Below are positions 31,416-40,194 of a stretch of DNA of 64,000 nucleotides, one piece after another. The stretch spans positions 31,769 to 95,768 of the forward strand of contig CAJXYE010000012.1 of NCBI GenBank assembly GCA_913063325.1. Reading direction: 5' to 3'. Numbering within the stretch: position 1 is the first letter of the stretch; each line of letters opens with the position of its first letter. The notes beneath the pieces were generated by a model. It did no database searches. It was not told the origin of the DNA and was given only the letters and a program-made list of their open reading frames with translations. This stretch comes from an uncultured Colwellia sp. (lineage in GTDB: Bacteria; Pseudomonadota; Gammaproteobacteria; Enterobacterales; Alteromonadaceae). Made by a program: the position numbers and the translations under genes.

Positions 31416-31671
31416 ATACCAATCCATCTAAGAAAGTGATCGTTTAGCGAGAATTTAAAGGTTTAGAGGCAAGGCATTTATTGCCAAGAAGAGTTTTTAA
31501 ATCAATAATGCAGCATATAAGTCTTTAAAACTCGCCCTTCGGGAACGCATTGGCATCATGATAAATGCACAAAATTTGTTTGATGTAGAGTAACTATATC
31601 AACACATATTTTGCTTTTTCTCATATCGCCAATGCCGTTCTAAGTGGTCACTTCTTTAGATGGATTGGTAT
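31416..31671. repeat. Family 1 repeat, copy E
   Basis: 5' arm ATACCAATCCATCTAAGAAAGTGATC versus reverse complement of 3' arm ATACCAATCCATCTAAAGAAGTGACC; inner arms gcgagaatttaaaggttt / agtctttaaaactcgc and gaacgcattggc / gccaatgccgttc. Confidence 0.92.
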
Positions 31672-31693
31672 TATACTCTCGAAAACACCAAAG

Positions 31694-32716
31694 TTAACAC
31701 TTAGCTGTTGAGTCTCTAATGACCAGTTTTGGTACATACTGGCTGATGGTTATTTTATTTTTTTGTTTACGAACCTGGCTGATAAGTAAATTTGCTGCAT
31801 CTTCAGCAATTTGACTATTTGGCTGATCAGCGGTAGTGAGCTTTGGCCATGTTTGACGGGAGAAAGGACTATTTTCAAAGCCGACAATGGAGAGTTGCTC
31901 GGGTATGGATATATTCATCAGTCGTGCCGCAAATAATGCCCCTGCTGCAATTTCATCGTTACAAGAGAAAATGGCCGTCGGGCGAGTATTCTTACTTTCC
32001 GAAGACATCAACTGCTTTGCACCACTTACACCTGAATCAAAAGAATAGTCTCCCTCAATAACAAGTGATTTATCAAAATCAATATTACTTGCTTTTAAGG
32101 CTCTTCTATAGCCTTTATAGCGTTCAATAGTCGACATATGTTCCGCATCACCCGCTATAAAAGCAATATCTTTATGACCTAAGTCGATGAGGTGTTGGGT
32201 GATAGTTTGTGCTGCATCTCTATCGTTTACCATAACACATGGACTAAGCTCATCTGGTGCAACGTCACCTGACATAATTCGAACAACCTTAACATCAAGC
32301 TCGACTAATGTTTTAACAAACTCAGGCATTTCAGATAAAGGGGGAGTTAAAATTAGGCCAGCAATACGTGCATGCTTAACCATGTTAACAACCTCTTCGG
32401 TGATATTTTTATTTTTTGCATCACAAGGGTGAATTAATAATTCAAAGCCGTGCTGCTTACATGCGGATAATATGCCTTCTTGCATATCAATGATGTAATA
32501 AGCGTTTGGATTATCGTAAATATAAGCAACAGAAAATGATTTTGCACCAGCTAAGTTGCGTGCTGATAAATTAGGTTGATAATTTAGCTCTTCGACAGCA
32601 AGTTGTACTTTTTCTCGCGTTAATTGACGCACCGAAGTTTCATTGTTAATGACACGAGATACAGTTTTTATTGATACGCCAGCTTGTTTTGCGACGTCAT
32701 TTATTGTTGCTTTCAT
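31694..32716 (-). CDS. nagR: LacI-family regulator, probable NagR
   Basis: ATINDVAKQAGVSIKTVSRVINNE HTH; periplasmic-binding-like sensor domain; embedded in GlcNAc locus with an operator in its own upstream region. Confidence 0.85.
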   Translation of the reverse strand: MKATINDVAKQAGVSIKTVSRVINNETSVRQLTREKVQLAVEELNYQPNLSARNLAGAKSFSVAYIYDNPNAYYIIDMQEGILSACKQHGFELLIHPCDAKNKNITEEVVNMVKHARIAGLILTPPLSEMPEFVKTLVELDVKVVRIMSGDVAPDELSPCVMVNDRDAAQTITQHLIDLGHKDIAFIAGDAEHMSTIERYKGYRRALKASNIDFDKSLVIEGDYSFDSGVSGAKQLMSSESKNTRPTAIFSCNDEIAAGALFAARLMNISIPEQLSIVGFENSPFSRQTWPKLTTADQPNSQIAEDAANLLISQVRKQKNKITISQYVPKLVIRDSTAKC

Positions 32717-32835
32717 CTGCAGATAACCTTGTTCTTATTTTTATAAACTCGCTGAGTACCCCAGCGGCGGTAATTATTGCATAGCCTCACTGTAGTAATC
32801 TACAGGATTTTACAGTATTCTTTAGAGTATTAATA

Positions 32836-32853
32836 ATTGACAGCGCTGTCATT
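32836..32853. promoter_or_regulatory. Putative NagR operator between nagR and pgi
   Basis: ATTGACAGCGCTGTCATT palindrome in the divergent intergenic region. Confidence 0.85.
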
Positions 32854-32970
32854 TTTTTATAGGGTACCATTAAAATATCACACGTCATAGTGGTTAAATC
32901 GAGCAAATACTCAACTTAACCATCATGATAACGTCGATAATTGTGTCTAAATCACCTTATAGGAATTAGT

Positions 32971-34611
32971 ATGTCATCTCGTCAAACATTAGCTAGCTGG
33001 AAGAAACTTCAGTTACTTGCCCAAGATAAAAAATCTCAGCACATGAATACCTTGTTTGCACAAGACAGCGAACGTTTCAATAAATTCTCTATTGAGTTGC
33101 CAAATATGCTACTCGATTATTCTAAAAACTTAATAGACAGTGAAACATTAGACGCATTGTTAGATTTGGCTGAAGAGACGCAAGTCTGTGATTGGCGAGC
33201 TAAGATGTTTGCTGGTGAGAAAATCAATAAGACGGAAGACCGTGCAGTATTGCACACCGCTTTACGTCGTCAAAGTGATGAACCACTTATTATAGATGGC
33301 GAAAATGTTACAGACCACGTACAAAGCCAATTGGCTGATATGGAAATATTTGTCGATAAAGTTCGCCAAGGCCATTGGTTAGGTTACTCGGGTAAACGTA
33401 TTACCGATATAGTTAATATTGGTGTTGGTGGTTCTAACCTTGGTCCACAAATGGTAACGGAAGCGTTAAAGCAATATAGCGACGGTAGTGTTAATGTTCA
33501 TTACGTATCTAATGTAGATGGTGCGCAAATTGCTGATGTACTCCGCCCATTAGAGCCTGAAAAAGTTCTGTTTATTGTTTCAAGTAAAACCTTTACTACC
33601 ACAGAAACCATGACGAATGCTCGTACTGCTATCAATTGGTTAACGAGTGCATCTTTTGATGAAAATTCAGTTGCCAAACATTTTGTAGCCGTCACAGCAA
33701 ATAAAGAAAATGCCATGAGTTTTGGTATTGAAGAAAAAAATATCTTTGATATGTGGGATTGGGTTGGTGGTCGTTTTTCTTTATGGTCCGCTATTGGTCT
33801 TGCGATTGCACTTGATTTAGGTTTTGATAAGTTTAAAGAACTGCTTAGCGGTGCTCATGATATGGATCAACATTTTATCAAGGCACCACTAAAAGAAAAC
33901 TTCCCCGCAATTTTGGCATTGATTAGTGTTTGGAATACCACTTTCCTTGGCTCTCAGTCTCAAGCTATTTTGCCTTACGATCAGACCTTACATATGCTAA
34001 CTGCATATTTACAACAAGCCGAAATGGAAAGTAACGGTAAGTCAGTTAGCTGGGATGGAGATGAAATTGACTATGCGACAGTGCCTTCTATTTGGGGCGA
34101 GTTAGGCATCAATGGTCAACATGCATTCTACCAATACTTACATCAAAGTAATAATGTTGTACCAGCTGATTTTATTGGTTCAGTTAAAAGTGTAACGCCG
34201 GTAAAAGGGCATCATGAAACATTGATGGCAAACTTCTTTGCGCAAACACAGGCATTAATGGCTGGTGTTAATGAAGAGCAAGTACGTGCAGATTTAAAAG
34301 CGAAAGGTCGTACTGCAGATTACATCGACAAAGTTGCACCGCACAAAGTACATAAGGGTAACAGACCAACTAATACCATTTTATTAAAATGTATTAACCC
34401 AAGAAACCTTGGTAGTTTAATTGCGGCTTATGAACATAAAATATTTGTTCAAGGCATTATCTTGCAGATATGTTCATTTGATCAATGGGGTGTTGAGCTT
34501 GGTAAAGGCCTTGCTGCTGAGATTCAGACAGAGTTAGAGACAGATAACATCTCTGAACAACATGATTGTTCAACCTCAAGCTTGTTGAATTTTTATCAAT
34601 CAGCAAAATAA
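32971..34611 (+). CDS. pgi: Glucose-6-phosphate isomerase
   Basis: NIGVGGSNLGPQMVTEAL, VSSKTFTTTETM, GGRFSLWSAIG, start at ATG 32971. Confidence 0.96.
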   Translation: MSSRQTLASWKKLQLLAQDKKSQHMNTLFAQDSERFNKFSIELPNMLLDYSKNLIDSETLDALLDLAEETQVCDWRAKMFAGEKINKTEDRAVLHTALRRQSDEPLIIDGENVTDHVQSQLADMEIFVDKVRQGHWLGYSGKRITDIVNIGVGGSNLGPQMVTEALKQYSDGSVNVHYVSNVDGAQIADVLRPLEPEKVLFIVSSKTFTTTETMTNARTAINWLTSASFDENSVAKHFVAVTANKENAMSFGIEEKNIFDMWDWVGGRFSLWSAIGLAIALDLGFDKFKELLSGAHDMDQHFIKAPLKENFPAILALISVWNTTFLGSQSQAILPYDQTLHMLTAYLQQAEMESNGKSVSWDGDEIDYATVPSIWGELGINGQHAFYQYLHQSNNVVPADFIGSVKSVTPVKGHHETLMANFFAQTQALMAGVNEEQVRADLKAKGRTADYIDKVAPHKVHKGNRPTNTILLKCINPRNLGSLIAAYEHKIFVQGIILQICSFDQWGVELGKGLAAEIQTELETDNISEQHDCSTSSLLNFYQSAK

Positions 34612-34692
34612 CATTGATGATAACGCAGTAGATGGTTAAGCAATCTAAGTATTTCTAAAAGGAAAACTTAGCAAAAAGAAAGCAGATTAATT

Positions 34693-34730
34693 AAAAGCTA
34701 ATATCTATTAATTTAGGCATTAGCTTTTTT
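34693..34730 (+). terminator. Terminator after pgi
   Basis: aaaagctaat ... attagctttttttt. Confidence 0.7.
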
Positions 34731-35019
34731 TTGTTCATAAATCAAATATCCCCAGCAAATAATTTTTGAGTTACATCCTTTAACTAAAGTGAATATTTAT
34801 TCTATCATCTAGAATAAAAAATCATACAATCGTTTTTTACGTGTTTTTTTTATACAAAAATTGATAACTATTTAGATAATTATCATTTCAGTAACAAAAA
34901 AAAATAAATGAAAATCCCTATTAATTCAATGGTTTTGTGTTTTTATGTAACCAGATTGCAATTATTGGTTAATTTATTCTGGTCAAACGTAAAAATAAAC
35001 GGTATGGTTTATTACGTCT

Positions 35020-35037
35020 TATGACAGCGTTGTCATT
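35020..35037. promoter_or_regulatory. Putative NagR operator 1 upstream of the TonB receptor
   Basis: TATGACAGCGTTGTCATT. Confidence 0.8.
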
Positions 35038-35041
35038 AAAT

Positions 35042-35059
35042 ATTGACAGCGCTGTCGTA
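35042..35059. promoter_or_regulatory. Putative NagR operator 2 upstream of the TonB receptor
   Basis: ATTGACAGCGCTGTCGTA, 22 bp from operator 1. Confidence 0.8.
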
Positions 35060-35129
35060 AAACCAAATTAATTATTATAAGTAAATATAAAAACATTCTA
35101 AAAAACAAAACGTGTGTAAGGGAAAGTCG

Positions 35130-37739
35130 ATGTCAACTAAAACATTTAAAAAAGGCGTGTTAGCAAGTTCAATTGCTATGATCCTAGCTGGTGTATCATC
35201 ACAAGCTATGGCAGCCGAAGAAGCAGCAGTTAAAAAAGACGATGTAGAAGTAATTCAAGTAACAGGCTTACGTGGTAGCTTAAAAGCTAACATAAATGCA
35301 AAGCGCTTTGCTGATGGGGTTGTTGATGTAATCAGCTCTGAAGATATTGGTAAGTTTCCAGATAAAAACGTTGCTGAGTCATTAGCACGTATCCCTGGTG
35401 TTACAATTCAACGTCAATTTGGTGAAGGTTCTTCAGTATCAATTCGTGGCGCTGGTGCAGAGTTTACTAAAACGACTTTAAATGGCCAAAACGTTGCATC
35501 TACTGGTTGGTTTGTACTTGAACCAGCAAAACGTAGCTTTAACTATGAATTACTTCCTTCTGAAATCGTTGGTGACTTAGAAGTATATAAAACTTCTCAA
35601 GCAGACCTCATTGAAGGTGGTGTTGGTGGTACAGTTATCGTTAATACTCGTACTCCATTAGATATGGATGCTAATACAGCATTTATTGGACTTGAAGCGA
35701 TGTATTCTGATGATTCAGAATCAACAGATCCTCAGCTTTCTGGCATGTATAGCTGGAAAAACGAAAATGAAGATTTTGGTGTAATGGTTTCTGCTGTAAT
35801 GCAAGAACGTCAATTACAACGCCAAGGCAACGAAGCTTTCTGGGAATGGGGTGCAGGCCCGGTTGCCTTTGAACAAGATCGTAAACGTCAAGCATTAACC
35901 GTTGCTTTAGAATATGCTCCAACTGATAACTTATCTTTCGTATTAAATGCGATGGATATGAAAATGGAAGCAGATAACGTGAACTACGCGTTGTGGTTAA
36001 CACAGGGCGATCACTCTTGGTCAGGTAATACTCCTGAGCAATGTTTAGGTGGTGATTGTAGTGCTGATAACCGTGGTGTTGCAGTTAAAGGTCAATTAGC
36101 GTCTGGTTTTTATCAAGCACGTCCTCGTGAAGCAACGATGAACTCAGATCTTATCGACTTGCAAACAACGTATGAAGGTGATTCATTCACTTTAGAAGTT
36201 CAATTTGGTAATACAACATCTACTGGTGGTACTGATTTTGAAATGGTACTTGAAGATGGCGTAAACACTCCAATTGTTGGTGGTACTTACGATTTCACTG
36301 GTGGTGAGCAGACTTGGCAGCTTCCTAACGGTATTGCTGGTCAATCTATGGCTGACTACGACCCAGGTGTTTTCGCTATGGGTACAGGCTCTAACTTTAA
36401 CGCTACGCCTAAGACAGATGAAGAAATATACTTACAAGCTGATTTCGAATATCAACTTGATGGTGACTTTTTAACAAGCATTAAAACTGGTTTCCGTTAC
36501 GGTGATCACAATACTACTTCTCGTCGTTATGAGTTTGACCAAAATGATGGTTTTGATAATATGCTGTCTACGTCAGGTCTAAGAACAGGCACTATTGATG
36601 TAGGTGATGGAGATTATCAAATATCTGATTTTGATATTGAGGCTTTTAAAAATATCGCAAAAGCTAGCATCACAGGCAAAACTGAAGACTTAGGTTCTTA
36701 TAGAGAACTTGATGAAACCAATACAGCACTTTATGTAATGGCAAACTATAGTACCGATAGCGGCTTCCGTGGTAATTTTGGTGTACGTTATGTAATGACA
36801 GATGCTACCTCTACTTATTACTCAGACGGCGTTAAAACTAGCACTGATGGTGATTACTCTGAAGTATTACCAAGTGCTAACTTAGCATATAACCTTACTG
36901 ATGATGTTATTATCCGTGCAGCAGCTGCTCGTACTATAGCGCGTCCTCAATATAACGATATGTATGTTAACCCTAACGTTTTAGGTGCTAATGATAACTT
37001 AGATAACAACCAATTTTGGGTTGTTGGTAACGTAGACTTGGACCCTTTCATGGCAGACCAATTTGAAATTGGTGTTGAATGGTACTTCAATGAAAGTTCA
37101 TTGTTAGGCGCAACAATGTTTATGAAGGATGTTGCTAACTTTGTTAGTATTACAGAGTATCATTCAAGCTCAGCTAACTTACCTGGTGGTCCTTTTGCTG
37201 GTGACCTTCGCCCTGAAGAAGAAGCTGCTGGCTGGACTGTACAAGAAAAAGAAAATGCTAAAGACGGTGAAGTATTTGGTATTGAATTACAATACCAACA
37301 AGACTTTGATAACGGTTTTGGTTTAATGGCTAACTATACTTATACTGATACAAGCACTGATGATGATACGTTTAGCGATCAAAACGCATTCTTAAGTGAT
37401 AGTTCTGACCACGTAATGAATGCTTCAGGTTTCTATGAAGACGATAACTTCTCAGTACGTGTATCTTATAACTACCGTTCTGAATACATGCTTCGTGAAG
37501 AAGGTTCATACGGTAACCGTTTACACGATGCTTTTGGCTCAGTAGATTTAGGTGCTGTTTACCACATGAATGATAACATTGACTTTAAATTTGATGTTAT
37601 TAACCTAACTGGTGAATCATCTGTCCAAGATGGTAATAACGTTCAGCAAAGTAACGCAAGTGGTTTTACCAATGGTTTCCCACTATACGCATATGAAATG
37701 GCAACTCGTTTCAGTGCAGGTGTAAGCATCAGATTCTAA
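35130..37739 (+). CDS. TonB-dependent receptor (probable GlcNAc/chitooligosaccharide uptake)
   Basis: Signal peptide; plug domain (DKNVAESLARIPGVTIQRQFGEGSSVSIRG), barrel ending ATRFSAGVSIRF. Substrate inferred from operators and neighbours. ATG 35130 (MSTKTF) preferred over 35112. Confidence 0.9.
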   Translation: MSTKTFKKGVLASSIAMILAGVSSQAMAAEEAAVKKDDVEVIQVTGLRGSLKANINAKRFADGVVDVISSEDIGKFPDKNVAESLARIPGVTIQRQFGEGSSVSIRGAGAEFTKTTLNGQNVASTGWFVLEPAKRSFNYELLPSEIVGDLEVYKTSQADLIEGGVGGTVIVNTRTPLDMDANTAFIGLEAMYSDDSESTDPQLSGMYSWKNENEDFGVMVSAVMQERQLQRQGNEAFWEWGAGPVAFEQDRKRQALTVALEYAPTDNLSFVLNAMDMKMEADNVNYALWLTQGDHSWSGNTPEQCLGGDCSADNRGVAVKGQLASGFYQARPREATMNSDLIDLQTTYEGDSFTLEVQFGNTTSTGGTDFEMVLEDGVNTPIVGGTYDFTGGEQTWQLPNGIAGQSMADYDPGVFAMGTGSNFNATPKTDEEIYLQADFEYQLDGDFLTSIKTGFRYGDHNTTSRRYEFDQNDGFDNMLSTSGLRTGTIDVGDGDYQISDFDIEAFKNIAKASITGKTEDLGSYRELDETNTALYVMANYSTDSGFRGNFGVRYVMTDATSTYYSDGVKTSTDGDYSEVLPSANLAYNLTDDVIIRAAAARTIARPQYNDMYVNPNVLGANDNLDNNQFWVVGNVDLDPFMADQFEIGVEWYFNESSLLGATMFMKDVANFVSITEYHSSSANLPGGPFAGDLRPEEEAAGWTVQEKENAKDGEVFGIELQYQQDFDNGFGLMANYTYTDTSTDDDTFSDQNAFLSDSSDHVMNASGFYEDDNFSVRVSYNYRSEYMLREEGSYGNRLHDAFGSVDLGAVYHMNDNIDFKFDVINLTGESSVQDGNNVQQSNASGFTNGFPLYAYEMATRFSAGVSIRF

Positions 37740-37761
37740 GTTAATCGTTTAAAATTTGATG

Positions 37762-37788
37762 AAAAGGGGAGTTTAACTCCCCTTTTTT
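37762..37788 (+). terminator. Terminator or attenuator after the TonB receptor
   Basis: aaaaggggag tttaa ctcccctttttt. Confidence 0.8.
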
Positions 37789-37894
37789 TATACATAAAAA
37801 ATGACAAAAGCACCCAAAAAAAAGCTGGATAATAGCGGCTTTTCCCCGTATAAATCATAACTAAATATAAAAAATAAACCTCAAGGATATTCAA

Positions 37895-38599
37895 ATGACT
37901 TCTGCGATCCAAGCAATTAATTATGCCAATCATAGCCAAGTAAAGATTAAATCTACTCGGGATTATCAACATGCTAAAGGGCAGCAAGTAGTACCACTGA
38001 TAATTCATGAATTTTCACGTGCTAGCGGTGAAATGCCAATCGTGTTTGTTAAAAATGGACAGACAGGTGAGTTTCAATCTGTTGCCTTACTTGGTCTAAC
38101 GGCAAACGAAAATCTTTTCTACAGTGAAGATAAGTGGTTAGCTAACTATCTTCCTGCGCTTATTACTCACCATCCATTCGCTTTAGTACCAACGCAAAAT
38201 GATGAAAATCAGCTCCAAGTTGTTATTAAAGAAGACAGTCACCTTGTTTCAAATGAAGAAGGCGATGCGCTGTTTGATGATGAAGGTAATGAAACCGAAT
38301 ATATGGAAAAACGTAAAAATGCATTAGGGCAATATTTTGAACATAGCCAAACGACTAAAGCATTTACCGACTTCTTAGTCGAAAAGTCTCTATTAAGTGA
38401 GCAAAATCTATCTATGAAACTAAATGGCGAGAACATTGGCATTAATGGCGTGTATTTAGTTGATGAAAAAGCCTTAAGCGCTTTGTCTGATAAAGATTTT
38501 CTTATCCTACGTCAAAGAGGTTATTTGGCACCTATTTATAATCATTTAAGCTCTTTACATCAGCTAACTAGTTTAGCTAAATTAAAAAGCGAAAAGTAA
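37895..38599 (+). CDS. SapC-family protein
   Basis: HAKGQQVVPLIIHEFSRASGEMPIVFVKN...FQSVALLGLTANENLF typical of SapC-like proteins next to TonB receptors. Confidence 0.8.
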   Translation: MTSAIQAINYANHSQVKIKSTRDYQHAKGQQVVPLIIHEFSRASGEMPIVFVKNGQTGEFQSVALLGLTANENLFYSEDKWLANYLPALITHHPFALVPTQNDENQLQVVIKEDSHLVSNEEGDALFDDEGNETEYMEKRKNALGQYFEHSQTTKAFTDFLVEKSLLSEQNLSMKLNGENIGINGVYLVDEKALSALSDKDFLILRQRGYLAPIYNHLSSLHQLTSLAKLKSEK

Positions 38600-38625
38600 T
38601 AAAACTATAAATAGTGGGAGGATAC

Positions 38626-40173
38626 ATGGTAAATGAACAAGTGAAATCTATTGCAATTGTTGGCGGTGGGTCATCAGGCTGGATGACAGCTCTTTATTTA
38701 AATAAGCTCTATAATCATAGCCAAGCTAATGTTGCTATTACCCTGATTGAGAGTCCTAATATTCCCACTGTTGGTGTTGGCGAAGCAACCGTACATAACA
38801 TTCGTAGTTACTTTGCCGCCATGGGCTTAGATGAAAAGGAGCTGTTGAAAGCGACTAATGCAACGTTGAAAACAGGCATAATGTTTCGTAACTGGATGAA
38901 GCCAAATCAAGATGGTTCAACCCATGAATATTTTCATTCATTCGAACAGCAAAATATCGGTCGGGTGCTTGATATATCTTCTGCTTGGATTCTAGATAAA
39001 GGTTTTGAAAAAGAGCGTTATGATGAAGCTATTTCTATCTCATCACATCTAATCAAAGAAGGTTTATCACCTAAGAATGCGAATTCACGTGGTTATGAAG
39101 GTGTTGTTCCCTATGGATATCATCTCGATGCTATAAAAATGGCAGCCTTTATGGCCAAAAAAGGTGTTGAGGCAGGGATCAAGCATGTAAAAGCTTCGGT
39201 AGATACAGTTGATGTTGAAGGTGAAAATATTGTTGCTGTTCACACGGACAAAGGCAGCTTTACCGCTGATTTATTTATAGATTGCACCGGTTTTAAAGGG
39301 CTTTTAATAAACCAAGTTAAAGATAGAAAAACAAACTGGCAGTCTTTCGAAGATGCCTTACCTTGTAATAAAGCGGTTGCAGTGCAACTAGCCTACAGTG
39401 AAGAGCAAGAGCCTAAACCTTATACCGAAGCTACGGCGTTAACCAATGGTTGGGTTTGGCAGATAGATTTAATGAATCGTCGTGGCACTGGTTATGTTTA
39501 TGATGGTAACCGTATCAGTAAAGAAGAAGCTGAAACCGAGTTACTTGATCACCTCAATGAAGGTAACGGGCGTGATAAAGAAGTACTTCGCACAGTGCAT
39601 CTTGATATGAATATTGGTTGTTTAAAAGAGTTTTGGGTAGGTAATTGTCTCGCTCTTGGTTTATCTGGAGGATTTATTGAACCTCTTGAATCTACCGGCT
39701 TACACTTAATTAATGCCAGCGCTAGATTATTAGGAACTCACTTAACAGGTAAGAATACCGATCAATCAGTACGAGATTCATATAATAAAATTATGAATGG
39801 TACCTATCAAGACTTGAAGCAATTTATTGTTTTACATTATTGCTTAACTGACCGAGACGACACTGACTTTTGGCGTGAAGTTCATAAAACGGCACAATAC
39901 TGTGATGGCTTAGAAGAAAAGCTGGCAACTTGGCAACATAAAATCTGTGAATATATGGACTTAGCAGGGAACTATATCACCATGTTCTCTGATGAGAATT
40001 ACCGCGCAGTTTTATATGGGATGAACCATTATCCTAAGCTACATTTATCTGCTGATAGTGCAGAAAATAAGAAGATGTATGATGAGTTTAGTAACAGGGT
40101 TAAGCAAGTTAGCAATATGGTTATGCCACATCGCGATTACTTAAAAAACCTTCATAAAGCGCCGAAAGCTTAA
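38626..40173 (+). CDS. Flavin-dependent (tryptophan) halogenase-like protein 1
   Basis: GGGSSGWMTA (FAD-binding GxGxxG), VGVGEATVHNI, TLKTGIMFRNW (catalytic-Lys region), WVWQIDL, EPLESTG (catalytic-Glu region). Confidence 0.88.
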   Translation: MVNEQVKSIAIVGGGSSGWMTALYLNKLYNHSQANVAITLIESPNIPTVGVGEATVHNIRSYFAAMGLDEKELLKATNATLKTGIMFRNWMKPNQDGSTHEYFHSFEQQNIGRVLDISSAWILDKGFEKERYDEAISISSHLIKEGLSPKNANSRGYEGVVPYGYHLDAIKMAAFMAKKGVEAGIKHVKASVDTVDVEGENIVAVHTDKGSFTADLFIDCTGFKGLLINQVKDRKTNWQSFEDALPCNKAVAVQLAYSEEQEPKPYTEATALTNGWVWQIDLMNRRGTGYVYDGNRISKEEAETELLDHLNEGNGRDKEVLRTVHLDMNIGCLKEFWVGNCLALGLSGGFIEPLESTGLHLINASARLLGTHLTGKNTDQSVRDSYNKIMNGTYQDLKQFIVLHYCLTDRDDTDFWREVHKTAQYCDGLEEKLATWQHKICEYMDLAGNYITMFSDENYRAVLYGMNHYPKLHLSADSAENKKMYDEFSNRVKQVSNMVMPHRDYLKNLHKAPKA

Positions 40174-40194
40174 TCTTCTATTGGAGTATCTGTC

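Noticed and set aside
19717-31671. Interpreting family 1 copies as ordinary IS remnants or MITEs with fixed TIRs
   Set aside because: TIR sequences differ between copies, no transposase ORF and no clear target-site duplication could be seen; kept as an unclassified structured repeat instead.
35683-36003. Antisense 106-aa ORF in the TonB receptor gene
   Set aside because: Shadow of the receptor coding frame; no supporting features.
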